From IMG/VR virus record IMGVR_UViG_3300036851_000232, positions 1-61,446 of that record: a DNA stretch of 61,446 nucleotides; one strand, given 5' to 3'. Positions 45,884 to 54,324 of the stretch are shown here, piece after piece; the first letter of the stretch is position 1, and the number at the start of each line of letters is the position of its first letter. This DNA comes from a virus. A model generated the notes under the pieces. That model did not search any database. It was given only the letters and a program-made list of their open reading frames with translations, and was not told the DNA's origin. Both the position numbers and the translations under genes were made by a program.

Positions 45884-47752
45884 TCAGCCCCTTCCGGAAG
45901 CGGCGAGCTTCGCCGTCTTCTCATCGAGCCCGATGGACTCGTAGAACTCAGCCAGCCCCTCCTGGAACTTGGCCTCGGTCAGCTCCGCGCCCTTCCCGTC
46001 GCCGCCCAGGCCACGCACGCTGCCCATGCCGAGCGACTCGGCCACCGACGCGATGTAGGTGCGCTCGGAGTCGACCGCGGCCTTGATCGCGGCCTTCAGC
46101 TTCTCCGCGTCCACGGTCGCGGACTCGGTGAGCGGAACGCCGCGGCCCTCGTGCCCGACCACGGCGGCCGTCACGCGGGCGAACGCCGGCTCCGGCAGCC
46201 CCGACTCGGCGAGCGCGGCGGCGGTCTGGGTGCGGGCGACCTCTGCGGCGCGGAGCCGGGCGAGCTCGCTGCGGGACTCGGTGAGCTGCTGCTCCGCCTC
46301 TGCGGCGCGGACCTGGTGGTTGGAGCGGGTCTCCAACGCGGCGCGGGCCTCGGTGAGGTCCTTCTCGAGCTGTTCGACGCGGGCGGCGGCCTCGCCGATC
46401 TCGGCCGGCTGCTGCGTCGTGGTGGTGGTGGTGGAGCCGCCACCTTCGGGGGGCGCTCCGGTGCTGCTTCCGGACACGGAAGCCTCCTTCGGGATGTTGG
46501 TCGGCGGTGCTCCGCCCTTGCTCTCTTCCATCGCTGCGGCGACCGGCGCCGGGTCGGCCCACGGGTCCCGCTCGTACAGCTGCGGCGCGTCCGCCTCGAC
46601 CCGGGACGTGAACGCGGCCAGGGCGTCCCCGATCCCGCCGGACAGGGTGATGCGTTCCTCGCGGGTCAGCCGGCCGTCGCCGTACATGCCGTCCGTCAGC
46701 TCTGTGAACGCGGTGTGCAGCCGGGCCTCCAGCCACCCGCCGACGTTCCGGGCCTCCGCGAGCTCGGCGCGCTTCGACTCCAGCAGCGCCAGCACCTTCC
46801 CGCCCCGCCCCGCCTCAGCCACGAAATCGACACTGAGCGCGCGGTCGATGGACTGCACGATCAGGCCCTCCCGGCCCTCAGCCTCGCCCATCTCCGCCTG
46901 CCCGATCGCGCGGATGGACACGCCGATCTGGTCGGCCATGTCGGCCAGCACCGGCCGCCACGGCCCGAACGACTCGACCTCCGCGACCAGCGCCCTGCCA
47001 TCCCAGTGGGCGTCCTCCACGAACCGGGCGGCGAGGTCCTTCACGGACCGTTCGCCGTGGATCCGGTCCTGCGACTCGGAGATCGTCTGGTGGTCGATGA
47101 ACATCTGGGTGCCGGCGGGGAACGCCTTGTCGGCGGCGGCCTGCTTCAGCACGGTCTCGCTGTAGTGCCCGCTCGATCCCCAGCCGGGGGTGATGAGCTG
47201 CACGCTCATGCGCCGCCCCGTCGGGGTGCCGCGCACCGCCTCGGACAGCGGCGTGGTCTCCGCGAGCGCCGACTCCTTGAGCCCGCCGCCCTTCCCCCAC
47301 GAGTCCGGGATCGCGTCGGACTTGCCCAGCGCCTTCGCCCGGCCGGTGATGTACTTGCGGATCCGGTTGTGCCCGGCCCCGCCCCGCCCGACCGCGTGGA
47401 TCGCCTTGCGGAGGTCTTCCTCGTCGCCGATCGGGTAGGACCAGTCGCCCTGGTCGTTCTTCAGCGCGTGGCCCTTCGCGCCGAGGTCCCGAAGCTGCTC
47501 CGCCGTGTACTTCGCCTCGTCCAACAACCCGGTCACGCGGGCCTGCTCAATCAGCGTCGCCATGGGTGACGTGCCGGTCGTGGTCGTCTTCGGCACGTCG
47601 GACTCCTTCACGTTCGCGTTCAGGGCTGCGAGTTGGCGTTTCGCGGACTGCTCCGAGTCGTGGCAGCCCTTGACGTCGCCGGTCTGCCTGTTCACCACGG
47701 CGAATTGGTCGGCCCGGCATGAGCCGCCACCCTTCACCACGTCCCAGGGCAT
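45884..47752 (-). CDS. Capsid maturation protease fused to scaffold, 622 aa
   Basis: ATG 47752. Residues 95-155 hold a short actinophage segment (IRKYITGRAKALGKSDAIPD). Residues 180-350 form the prohead protease region (MFIDHQTISESQDRIHGERS with a likely catalytic His, SVKDLAARFVEDAHWDG, GVSIRAIGQAE as the Ser strand). After a Thr/Gln linker the rest is scaffold-like coiled coil (ARVEQLEKDLTEARAALETR) with a C-terminal capsid-binding end. One gene thus makes both protease and scaffold. Confidence 0.78.
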   Translation of the reverse strand: MPWDVVKGGGSCRADQFAVVNRQTGDVKGCHDSEQSAKRQLAALNANVKESDVPKTTTTGTSPMATLIEQARVTGLLDEAKYTAEQLRDLGAKGHALKNDQGDWSYPIGDEEDLRKAIHAVGRGGAGHNRIRKYITGRAKALGKSDAIPDSWGKGGGLKESALAETTPLSEAVRGTPTGRRMSVQLITPGWGSSGHYSETVLKQAAADKAFPAGTQMFIDHQTISESQDRIHGERSVKDLAARFVEDAHWDGRALVAEVESFGPWRPVLADMADQIGVSIRAIGQAEMGEAEGREGLIVQSIDRALSVDFVAEAGRGGKVLALLESKRAELAEARNVGGWLEARLHTAFTELTDGMYGDGRLTREERITLSGGIGDALAAFTSRVEADAPQLYERDPWADPAPVAAAMEESKGGAPPTNIPKEASVSGSSTGAPPEGGGSTTTTTTQQPAEIGEAAARVEQLEKDLTEARAALETRSNHQVRAAEAEQQLTESRSELARLRAAEVARTQTAAALAESGLPEPAFARVTAAVVGHEGRGVPLTESATVDAEKLKAAIKAAVDSERTYIASVAESLGMGSVRGLGGDGKGAELTEAKFQEGLAEFYESIGLDEKTAKLAASGRG

Positions 47753-47779
47753 GCGGCCTCCCGGTGGGACAATCAGCGG

Positions 47780-48085
47780 ATGGACCGCGTCGAGATGGCG
47801 ATCGACATTCTGACTAAGCCGACCCCCGCCGAAAGCGAACGTCTGGCTGCCGGATGGCGTCGCCGTGAGGCCGACCGTCGGGAACGCGTGATGATCGCCC
47901 ACGAACGCCTGGCCGAGGTCACCGACCCGGTCGCCCGCGCCGTCCTCGACCTGCACCGCGAAAACGGGCGCGGTCAGTGCGAAGGCGACGAGTTCGGCGG
48001 CTGGGATGGTGAACGCCCCGACTGGCCGTGCGACACCGTCCGCGCCGTGGCCAAGGCCGTTGGCATCGAGATGCCGGACCTGTAA
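47780..48085 (+). CDS. + strand hypothetical protein, 101 aa
   Basis: Rightward gene of a two-gene island between minor head and protease genes. Helical, charged (ESERLAAGWRRREADRRERV), with a Trp/Asp/Gly-rich end. ATG start 28 bases from the facing ATG of the protease gene. Similar proteins are common in actinobacterial phages and prophages, but their function is unknown. Confidence 0.6.
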   Translation: MDRVEMAIDILTKPTPAESERLAAGWRRREADRRERVMIAHERLAEVTDPVARAVLDLHRENGRGQCEGDEFGGWDGERPDWPCDTVRAVAKAVGIEMPDL

Positions 48086-48240
48086 TGGCCGCTGACGACG
48101 ACGACACGGCATGCCCGCACATGTGGCGGCTCGCCGTCGTCACCCTCGACCACGAAGGCGGCCATGCCAAATACGTGTGCGAACTCGTCGGGTGCGTGCT
48201 ACTCGTCCCACCCGGCGGGACGCACCCGCAGACGGTCTAG
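48085..48240 (+). CDS. + strand zinc-knuckle protein, 51 aa
   Basis: ATG overlaps the previous stop (TAATG). CPHMW near residue 9 and CELVGC near residue 33 form a minimal zinc site. Second gene of the + strand island; converges on the next leftward gene. Confidence 0.55.
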   Translation: MAADDDDTACPHMWRLAVVTLDHEGGHAKYVCELVGCVLLVPPGGTHPQTV

Positions 48241-48434
48241 CTTGCGTGCTTCTCCCCGCTCGACTCTGCCGGGCCGACGATCCACATCTCGCCGTTGCAC
48301 GCCACGCACATGAACCGCGGCATCGCCAGCACGCCAGGCGCCGCGTAGGGCACCGGCACATCGTGGCGGACACCGCACGCCGGGCAGCCTCTCGACCGGC
48401 ACTCCACGGTCAGCGTCGCCGTCATCTGGAACAT
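48237..48434 (-). CDS. Zinc-ribbon protein, 65 aa
   Basis: CPACG near residue 18 and CVACNG near residue 43, a classic zinc ribbon. Overlaps the end of the facing + strand gene by four bases. Leftward, ten bases after a capsid-region gene. Confidence 0.55.
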   Translation of the reverse strand: MFQMTATLTVECRSRGCPACGVRHDVPVPYAAPGVLAMPRFMCVACNGEMWIVGPAESSGEKHAS

Positions 48435-48444
48435 CCTGACCGCC

Positions 48445-48804
48445 CTACTCGGTGATCACACCCGTGTTCAACTTCCCCACCACCGCCACCCCCGCCGCAG
48501 CCAACGTCACCGTCAACGCCTGCCCCGCCGTGCCCTCCAACCCGGAACCCGGCAACACAACCACATACGGGCCACCCGCCGTCACATCCAGGTCCAAGAT
48601 CGTCGTGCCACCGTCCGCGACAGTGACCCGGCCCCCAGTCGGCGCGGAGCTGTAAGAGAACGCCAGGAAAACCAGCCGGTGCGACTCCCCGGCCACCGCC
48701 GTGATCGTCTGCGTCACGGCCGTGTTCGCCGCCGCGGTCGCGGTACGGCCCACCGCCGCAAGCGTGGTCGTCTCCGCGAGAGTGCTGCGCGATATCACGG
48801 ACAT
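48445..48804 (-). CDS. Beta-rich head protein, 119 aa
   Basis: ATG 48804. Thr/Ala/Val-rich strand pattern (TQTITAVAGESHRLVFLAFS, VTVADGGTTILDLDVTAGG, YVVVLPGSGLEG) suggesting a jelly-roll decoration or connector subunit. Confidence 0.55.
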   Translation of the reverse strand: MSVISRSTLAETTTLAAVGRTATAAANTAVTQTITAVAGESHRLVFLAFSYSSAPTGGRVTVADGGTTILDLDVTAGGPYVVVLPGSGLEGTAGQALTVTLAAAGVAVVGKLNTGVITE

Positions 48805-48814
48805 GACGCACTCC

Positions 48815-49873
48815 TCACGCCGCAGCTGCGAGCCGCGCGACCGGGGTCGGCCCAAACGAATCGCGCCAGTCCGGCGTGGACCGGCGCTGCGACAAGTCCT
48901 CCCAGCGAGCACGACCCGACCGCAAAAGCTCAAGGCGTTGCGCCCCCATGACGCGGATCTGGTCCTTCTCGGGTAGCGCGTCGAACACCTGCCTGGCGTC
49001 CGGCACCAGTGGCGGCGGCTCGTCCAGCTGGAAGCCCAGTTGCCGCCACGACTTCGTCACGCAAAGTCGCGCACAACGACCTTGCTGATGGTCTAGCGGT
49101 CCAGCTTCGATCAGCGAATGCATCGAACCGTGCTGCGACCAACAGCTAGGACAGGTGCGCCGGTCGAGCTGCGCCAGCCACTGCCAGCCCGCCAGGGTCT
49201 GGTGGTTTACCAGCTGAGCCTGCGCTGCGGCGAGCCGGTGCGCATCGAGCATCTCGGTCCGTGCCACCCGCAGAGCCCTTGTGGCGCCGAAGTTGCCCAT
49301 GAACGCGCCCTCGAGCCGGCGCAGCATCAGCCTCGCCGCCGCCCGCGGGTTCAGCCCCTCCGCGACCCCGCGGATCAGTACCCGGCGCATCGCCTCACCG
49401 GCCTCCACCGAGATCGGCAACGTCGCGGCGGTGATCTGCTGCGTGGTGCGCTGCACAATCATGTCGAGCGCGCGCGGGTCGACCCGGTCGAACCGGGCCA
49501 CCATCGACGCGACGTCGGCCTTGTCGACGGGCAGCTGCGACACGATCAGGCGGGGCTGCATCGCCGCGGCCTCGGCCACGATCCCCGCCAGGTCACCGCT
49601 GACCGTGACACCGGTGAGCCGGGCCAGGTCGCGCAGCTGCTCCGCCGTGGCGGCGAGCGCCTGCTGCGCCCTCGACGCGCGGAGGATCTGCGCCTGGCTG
49701 GGCCACGAGCCCTCGCCCACGGACAGCAAGTCGGTTACGACGGCATCCCAGGAACTCGAGATCTCATCGAACGCGCGCGCCCACGCCTTCACGAGTTCCC
49801 TCGTTCGTTGGTCGACGATGGCCGACAAGTCGATGCGCAGACGCCTCGCCAGCCGCAGTGTCTCCCGGGTCAC
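48815..49873 (-). CDS. Mu F-like minor head protein
   Basis: 352 residues from GTG 49873 (GTGA overlap with a 30-residue gene). The C-terminal half has the Mu F/SPP1 gp7 signature: RVARTEMLDAHRLAAAQAQL, then CPSCWSQHGSMHSL and LDHQQGRCARLCV (a likely metal or disulfide cluster). Such proteins sit at the portal and help DNA ejection or early head assembly. Confidence 0.85.
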   Translation of the reverse strand: MTRETLRLARRLRIDLSAIVDQRTRELVKAWARAFDEISSSWDAVVTDLLSVGEGSWPSQAQILRASRAQQALAATAEQLRDLARLTGVTVSGDLAGIVAEAAAMQPRLIVSQLPVDKADVASMVARFDRVDPRALDMIVQRTTQQITAATLPISVEAGEAMRRVLIRGVAEGLNPRAAARLMLRRLEGAFMGNFGATRALRVARTEMLDAHRLAAAQAQLVNHQTLAGWQWLAQLDRRTCPSCWSQHGSMHSLIEAGPLDHQQGRCARLCVTKSWRQLGFQLDEPPPLVPDARQVFDALPEKDQIRVMGAQRLELLRSGRARWEDLSQRRSTPDWRDSFGPTPVARLAAAA

Positions 49874-49962
49874 CGCCACAGCAGCCAACCCCACGCCAGC
49901 CCGCACAACGCGCCGAACACCAGAGCGCCGCAGATCACCAGGATCACGGCCAGCGGATGCAC
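49870..49962 (-). CDS. Tiny membrane peptide, 30 aa
   Basis: GTG 49962 to TGA, between portal and minor head genes with overlaps or two-base spacing. Almost all hydrophobic (VILVICGALVFGALCGLAWG). Supported by the tight spacing on both sides. Confidence 0.45.
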   Translation of the reverse strand: MHPLAVILVICGALVFGALCGLAWGWLLWR

Positions 49963-49964
49963 CG

Positions 49965-51599
49965 TCAGGCCGTCTCGTCCTCGGGCTCGCGGTCCTCGTC
50001 CTCGTCCCCGCCGCTGACCAGCCTCGCCGGGTCCTCACCCCTGCGGAACGCGTCCACCGCAGCCTGACCGGCAGACGCGTTCGGGTCGATGAAGTTCCCG
50101 TCCTCGTCCATCATCTCCTCGATCAGGGCGTCCACATCCGTCACTCCGAGGACCTGCAACAGCAGCCGCGCCGTCACGAGCGGCGGCACCTTGCCGGTGG
50201 CGTCCGCCTCTGTGATGGCCTTGACGAGCTTCTCCGTCTCGATGTCGTCGAGCGCCGGCCAGTCCACGTCGATGGTCCGGTCTTCCTCGTCCGCGAGCTC
50301 CACAACCTCACGGCCGTCCTCATCCCGCGTCACCGTGCCCTGCAACGGGCCGGCGGGGGCCTTCACCGCCTGATCGATCACGTAGTCGAACACGTCGCCC
50401 AGCACCTCGCCGTACAGGCCCCGCCTGGCGGCCATCGTCAACTCGGTCGGGCGGTCCAGGGTGGTCGCCACCGCCCGGGCCCCGGTCTGCCCCGGATCCT
50501 CGAGCAGCATCGTGATCGGCACGTCCAACGCGGACGCGACCATCATCGCCAGCGGCCGACCCGCCTCCACATCAATCGTGGCGCCGGTCTTGGGTATGGC
50601 CTCAAGGGACTGGTCAGGGCCCATGATCGCGGTCGCGCCGGCGTGCAGCGGCGCACCCGTCGCGTCCGTGCCCGGCGCGGTCGCGATGGTCTTCTTCACC
50701 GCGGCCTGCTTGCTGCCCTTCGCCGTGGTGCGCCACGCGAACCGGGACAGCGCCTTCACGAGCCGGGCCCAGTCCTCCAGCAGCTCCTTGTACGCCCGCG
50801 CCCAGTCGATCGCCGCGTACGCGGTCGGCACCCCGAACTTCCAGCCGTCCGGGCGGTCCTCCACCACATGCAACACGGGCGCGTCCCACTGCACCGGATA
50901 CCCGTCGATGCGGGGCAGTCGCGCGCCGCGCGGGGTGTACCCGAGCGCCGGGTAGAACACCGTCCGCGGCTCCTGCCGCATCCGCGCCGTCCCCGGATCC
51001 ACGGTGGTGACGGTCCAGACCCGCTTGTAGAACCACGGGTCCGCCCGGTCCTCCGGGTTGGAGATCACGTCGCTGATTTCCACGAACGGGATCGAGCGGA
51101 CCTGCACCCGGCCCGTGCGCGGCGCGGTGAACAGCGCGAGGAACAGGTTCCCGTCGGTGCCCAACGCCTTGTCCAACGCCAGCCGGGCCTGCTGCCCGGT
51201 GAACGACCGCCGGTTGCTCTTGTCGTCGAGGAACCGCTGCACGATGGCGTTGACGTCCTGCCCGCCGTCCTTCCCGGTCGCCCGGGCGGCGACCGCGACG
51301 CCCTGCCCCCACGTGTAGATGAACCGCAGATTCAGGCCGCGCTTTATGAGCGGGTTCTTGAGCGCCATGAGCTGGCACAGCGCGGCGATGCGCCTGAGCC
51401 CGTCGTGGGAGAACTCGACCTGACCCTCGGCCGCCAGCCTGCGCCAGCCGGCGTCCTCGAGGCTGAGCTCCAGCTCGGTGATGGTTTCGAGGAGGAGCAC
51501 GTTCGTTTCGCGTTCCTGCCCGAGCGCCTCCGACAGATGCGCGATCTCGTGGCCGAGGACAGCGGCGGACTCCGCAAGCGCCGTCGAGTTAGCCGCCAC
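49965..51599 (-). CDS. Portal protein, 544 aa
   Basis: GTG 51599 with GGGAGGGGG upstream. Long N-terminal coiled coil (GHEIAHLSEALGQERETNVL), then the portal core (LMALKNPLIKRGLNLRFIY, RSIPFVEISDVISNPEDRAD) and the helical crown (EAGRPLAMMVASALDVPITM, DPGQTGARAVATTLDRPT) and an acidic tail. Forms the dodecameric ring through which DNA enters and leaves. Confidence 0.85.
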   Translation of the reverse strand: MAANSTALAESAAVLGHEIAHLSEALGQERETNVLLLETITELELSLEDAGWRRLAAEGQVEFSHDGLRRIAALCQLMALKNPLIKRGLNLRFIYTWGQGVAVAARATGKDGGQDVNAIVQRFLDDKSNRRSFTGQQARLALDKALGTDGNLFLALFTAPRTGRVQVRSIPFVEISDVISNPEDRADPWFYKRVWTVTTVDPGTARMRQEPRTVFYPALGYTPRGARLPRIDGYPVQWDAPVLHVVEDRPDGWKFGVPTAYAAIDWARAYKELLEDWARLVKALSRFAWRTTAKGSKQAAVKKTIATAPGTDATGAPLHAGATAIMGPDQSLEAIPKTGATIDVEAGRPLAMMVASALDVPITMLLEDPGQTGARAVATTLDRPTELTMAARRGLYGEVLGDVFDYVIDQAVKAPAGPLQGTVTRDEDGREVVELADEEDRTIDVDWPALDDIETEKLVKAITEADATGKVPPLVTARLLLQVLGVTDVDALIEEMMDEDGNFIDPNASAGQAAVDAFRRGEDPARLVSGGDEDEDREPEDETA

Positions 51600-51633
51600 C
51601 GGTCACCCCCTCCCAGAACTTTGTCCAAGGGTC

Positions 51634-51662
51634 TTGACATGCTGGGTGGCGCAGGCTAACGT
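51634..51662 (+). promoter_or_regulatory. Sigma-70-type promoter of a + strand gene
   Basis: TTGACA (51634-51639), 17 bases, TAACGT (51657-51662). A consensus -35 box with ideal spacing, 40 bases before the start of the gene at 51702. It reads against the late operon. Confidence 0.7.
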
Positions 51663-51684
51663 TGTCTATGTAAGGACGACAACG
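51660..51684. promoter_or_regulatory. Operator-like inverted repeat on the promoter
   Basis: Seven-base perfect arms CGTTGTC / GACAACG spaced 11 bases, overlapping the -10 box and the likely transcription start. A dimeric repressor bound here would block the + strand gene; which regulator is unknown. Confidence 0.65.
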
Positions 51685-51701
51685 AATCGAGGAGCCGGAA
51701 A

Positions 51702-51893
51702 ATGACCTACGCAGACGGATACGCAGCAGCGACCACGTCCATCGAGATCCTGACCCAAACCCTCAGCTCAGACCAGATGCGCGTTCTCGCAGCTCAGAAC
51801 ATCATCCCCGTTCAGCACCGCGACCGCAGCGAGTACGACCACGGCGCAAGCGACGCGTGGGCCGACTACCAGGCACGCCAGCGCCGCCGCTGA
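51702..51893 (+). CDS. + strand small protein under its own promoter, 63 aa
   Basis: ATG 51702 with GAGGAG upstream. Helical, Gln/Ala/Asp-rich (TTSIEILTQTLSSDQMRVLA), ending in a basic tail. It lies alone between the portal and terminase genes, with promoter, operator and a following hairpin: a moron-like unit that could be expressed in a lysogen. Confidence 0.7.
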   Translation: MTYADGYAAATTSIEILTQTLSSDQMRVLAAQNIIPVQHRDRSEYDHGASDAWADYQARQRRR

Positions 51894-51907
51894 CCACACA
51901 CTTCCCC

Positions 51908-51930
51908 GGCCGGGGGACCCGCCCCCGGCC
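51908..51930 (+). terminator. Hairpin after the + strand gene
   Basis: Nine-base perfect arms GGCCGGGGG / CCCCCGGCC around ACCCG, 15 bases after the stop. No T-run follows, which is common in high-GC hosts. Confidence 0.55.
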
Positions 51931-51954
51931 CCGACCCCGAAAGGGGGTGGCCCA

Positions 51955-52011
51955 GTGGCCACCATCACCACCTCCGAGCGCGACGTCCGCGAGTTCGCGA
52001 CGAGATCATGA
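51955..52011 (+). CDS. Possible leader peptide, 18 aa
   Basis: GTG 51955 with AAGGGGG upstream, ending TGA that overlaps the ATG of the following HTH gene (ATGA). It may be a leader for translational coupling or the stub of a lost gene. Confidence 0.35.
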   Translation: MATITTSERDVREFATRS

Positions 52012-52235
52012 CCGAGTATCTCGACACCGCCGCGGTGGCCCGCATGCTCGACGTGCGGGCCGAAACGGTCAGCCGGTACAAGCACCGCGACCCCACGTTC
52101 CCCGACCCCGACATCACGCTGTCCGGCCGGCCCGGCTGGAAACGCTCCACCATCCGCGCCTGGATGCGCCAACGCCCCGGCCGCGGTGCTGGTGGCGGCC
52201 GGCCCAGCAAGGACGCTCAGTACCGCGCCATGTAG
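52008..52235 (+). CDS. AlpA/excisionase-like HTH protein on the + strand, 75 aa
   Basis: MerR-type winged helix-turn-helix (LDTAAVARMLDVRAETVSRY, then FPDPDITLSGRPGWKRSTI), as in AlpA and excisionase-like proteins. Overlaps the large terminase stop by 19 bases. Without an integrase in the genome it is more likely a regulator. Confidence 0.7.
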   Translation: MTEYLDTAAVARMLDVRAETVSRYKHRDPTFPDPDITLSGRPGWKRSTIRAWMRQRPGRGAGGGRPSKDAQYRAM

Positions 52236-53701
52236 CCGAACGCGTCGTCCAACGACTCGTCCTCCACGATCTGCTCCTCCAGCAGCGGGTTCAGCAGCAG
52301 CCGGTTGATCGCCTGGGAGAACGCGTCCACTTGGTCGTCATGCGCCGAATTAGGGAACGCCGCGAGTTCCTCGATCCACTCGCCCACCCATGGCGCCAGC
52401 TCGTCCGCTGGCACGTGCACGTTCCCGGCCTCCGCGAATGGGCTGACGGCCGACGCCCGCGCCAATTTGCTGCCGTCCGGCTGCACTGGCACCAATCCAG
52501 GCACAATCCGCGCCAGCGCGTTGATGACCGCAGGGCCGTTCGCGGTGTCCTCAACCAGCTTCAACACCGCCTGCGGCCACCTGGCCGACAACGACCGCAC
52601 CGCCGCGCACGTGTCCGTGAACGACATCCGGCCCCGCACCTGATCCAGCAGATACGCGTCCACGCCACGGCGCATCCACACCTGCCCCACCACGAAGTCG
52701 GAGCCCTTCGTGTCCTTGAATGCCATGTCCCACGACTGCACGATCTCGTGATCCGCGCCGGGCACGATCCGGGCGCCGTCCGCCCGGTCGATCCACAAAG
52801 GGTGCTCGAACCGGCGCCACCAATGCCGTTTGAGGATGCCGCCCTCGGCCGGCGACGGCCGGCCCTGGTACAGCGACGCCCATGTTCTGGCCCCCGACCG
52901 GACCTTGATGGCCTCCCACTGCGCAACCGTCCGCCCGCGGGCCGAGGCCATGAACTCGCCCGGCTCCCGGCCCAGCGGATCCGACTCGCCCCGCTCCGGC
53001 CGGTAATCCGCCTGCGCCGGGATGTTCAGCACCCGCCACAGCGCCCCGTCCTCCGCCGCCAGCAGCCGACCGATCAGGTCGTCCTCATGCCAGCGGGTGG
53101 CGATCACCACCACCGGCGCGCCCGGTGCCAAACGGGTGGAGGCGACCTCCAGCCACCAGTCCCACACGTTCTGCCGATAGGTCTCCGAGTCCGCCTCCCG
53201 GCGGTCCTTGATCGGGTCGTCGATCACCATCAGGTTCGACGGCCGGCCGGTCAGCGCGGTGCCGATACCGGCCGCGTACACCCCGCCGTCGTGGCCCTGA
53301 ACCTGCCACTCGTGCTGCGCCGCCACGTCGATCCGCACCCGCAGGCCCAGCTCCGGATGCCCGACGATCGCGTCGCGGATCGACCGGCCGTTGCGGCGCG
53401 CCAGGTCGTGCCCGTAGGAGGCGACCACGATGCGCCGGTCCGGGTCCTGCTGCAGCGCTTTGACCGGGAACACCTTCGCCACCCGGACCGACTTGCCCTC
53501 CTGCGGGGGCATCGACAGGATCAGCCGACCGTCCGGGATGTCCAGCAGCAGGTCCAGCTCGGCGTCGATCCGGTCCAGCGCCGGGGTCTGCACGGTGCGC
53601 GGGTCGAGGATGCGGGCCAGCTCGGCGAGCGGCTGCGCCCGCCGCAGCTTGCGCGGCTCGAACGCCCGGACCATGTGCTCGAACGCCAGATCCAGCGACA
53701 C
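52217..53701 (-). CDS. terL: Terminase large subunit
   Basis: Packaging motor, 494 residues. ATPase: MPPQEGKSVRVAKVF near residue 63 (Walker A variant), LMVIDDPIKDRREAD near residue 155 (Walker B), and VIATRWHEDDLIGRLL (coupling motif). Nuclease: IVQSWDMAFKDTKGSDFVVG (first acidic pair), LVEDTANGPAVINALA (second), and HDDQVDAFSQAI (third) near the C-terminus. Cuts and pumps DNA into proheads with the small subunit at 57833. Confidence 0.93.
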   Translation of the reverse strand: MSLDLAFEHMVRAFEPRKLRRAQPLAELARILDPRTVQTPALDRIDAELDLLLDIPDGRLILSMPPQEGKSVRVAKVFPVKALQQDPDRRIVVASYGHDLARRNGRSIRDAIVGHPELGLRVRIDVAAQHEWQVQGHDGGVYAAGIGTALTGRPSNLMVIDDPIKDRREADSETYRQNVWDWWLEVASTRLAPGAPVVVIATRWHEDDLIGRLLAAEDGALWRVLNIPAQADYRPERGESDPLGREPGEFMASARGRTVAQWEAIKVRSGARTWASLYQGRPSPAEGGILKRHWWRRFEHPLWIDRADGARIVPGADHEIVQSWDMAFKDTKGSDFVVGQVWMRRGVDAYLLDQVRGRMSFTDTCAAVRSLSARWPQAVLKLVEDTANGPAVINALARIVPGLVPVQPDGSKLARASAVSPFAEAGNVHVPADELAPWVGEWIEELAAFPNSAHDDQVDAFSQAINRLLLNPLLEEQIVEDESLDDAFGYMARY

Positions 53702-53710
53702 CGGTCCACC

Positions 53711-53842
53711 TCACAGCGCCCGGGCGTGGCGGCGCTGCGCCAACAGCAGCACCCGCCTGATCCGCCGGTCCACGCACCCGGCGTGCGCCCGGCCCGGCCG
53801 GGCCGTGCGCTGGCATGTGCCGCACACCCTGCGCGGCCTCAC
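53711..53842 (-). CDS. Small Cys-containing basic protein, 43 aa
   Basis: GTG 53842 overlaps the previous stop (GTGA). CGTC pair near residue 7 and a C-x-D motif later, basic. Located between terminase large subunit and a small gene; may bind DNA, unproven. Confidence 0.5.
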   Translation of the reverse strand: MRPRRVCGTCQRTARPGRAHAGCVDRRIRRVLLLAQRRHARAL

Positions 53843-53955
53843 GCCGCCTCCACCAACGCCCGGCGCAACACCGCGCCCGGCAACGGCAGCCATCGCAGCG
53901 GGGCCCGGCGGTCCAGTGCCTCGCACCGGGACCAGCACAGCGACGACACCGCCAC
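53839..53955 (-). CDS. Small basic protein, 38 aa
   Basis: GTG 53955 to TGA, overlapping the next start. Starts V-A-V-S-S-L-C-W-S-R-C; Arg/Leu-rich. Tiny Cys-Trp-Arg proteins are frequent just before the large terminase gene of actinophages. Confidence 0.45.
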   Translation of the reverse strand: MAVSSLCWSRCEALDRRAPLRWLPLPGAVLRRALVEAA

Positions 53956-53979
53956 CCGGTCTCACCGCCTCGCCTGGAA

Positions 53980-54026
53980 CCGGGGCCCGGCCCCGGCAAC
54001 GTGGGGAACGACAGGCCGGGCCCCGG
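53980..54026 (-). terminator. Strong hairpin upstream of the terminase genes
   Basis: Perfect 13-base arms CCGGGGCCCGGCC / GGCCGGGCCCCGG with a 21-base loop, nine bases after the stop of the gene at 54036. Could end the middle transcript before the late structural genes. Confidence 0.65.
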
Positions 54027-54035
54027 GTGTGTGGG

Positions 54036-54302
54036 TTACTCTTCGCCGCCCGTCTCGTCCTCCGCCGGTATCGGCGCGGCGACGGGCTCGGGCTCGAACG
54101 TCAACGTGTATGCCCGGCCGGGCTCGAACCTGTCCGCGACATCGCCGCGCAGCAGCATCCGCAGCTCAAGCGACGGGGTCGCCGCCGCCCAGTCCTTGTT
54201 CCGCCCGTCCTGGTAATCCGGGCAGAAACCCACGGTGGCCTGCCGCTCGGTGCCGTAGGTGAACTCCTGCTTCAGGTTGCACACCACCTTCGCGGTGATC
54301 AC
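54036..54302 (-). CDS. Hypothetical protein, 88 aa
   Basis: GTG 54302. Beta-rich head (VITAKVVCNLKQEF ... ATVGFCPDYQDGRNKDW) and an acidic Pro-rich tail. A common small actinophage protein type near terminase genes; function unknown. Confidence 0.6.
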   Translation of the reverse strand: MITAKVVCNLKQEFTYGTERQATVGFCPDYQDGRNKDWAAATPSLELRMLLRGDVADRFEPGRAYTLTFEPEPVAAPIPAEDETGGEE

Positions 54303-54324
54303 AGCGCCTCCTCGGGCACGCGGA

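Noticed and set aside
44468-47569. Two long + strand frames opposite capsid and protease genes
   Set aside because: Same shadow effect; the leftward genes have recognisable capsid, DUF2190 and protease patterns.
49281-51659. Long + strand open frame opposite the portal gene
   Set aside because: Product is Arg/His/Pro-rich filler typical of the complement of GC-rich coding DNA; the portal frame has clear family motifs.
51857-54262. Long + strand open frame opposite the large terminase
   Set aside because: Composition is low-complexity Arg/Pro and it covers the terminase and several regulatory features; only the short HTH gene at 52008 is credible on this strand.
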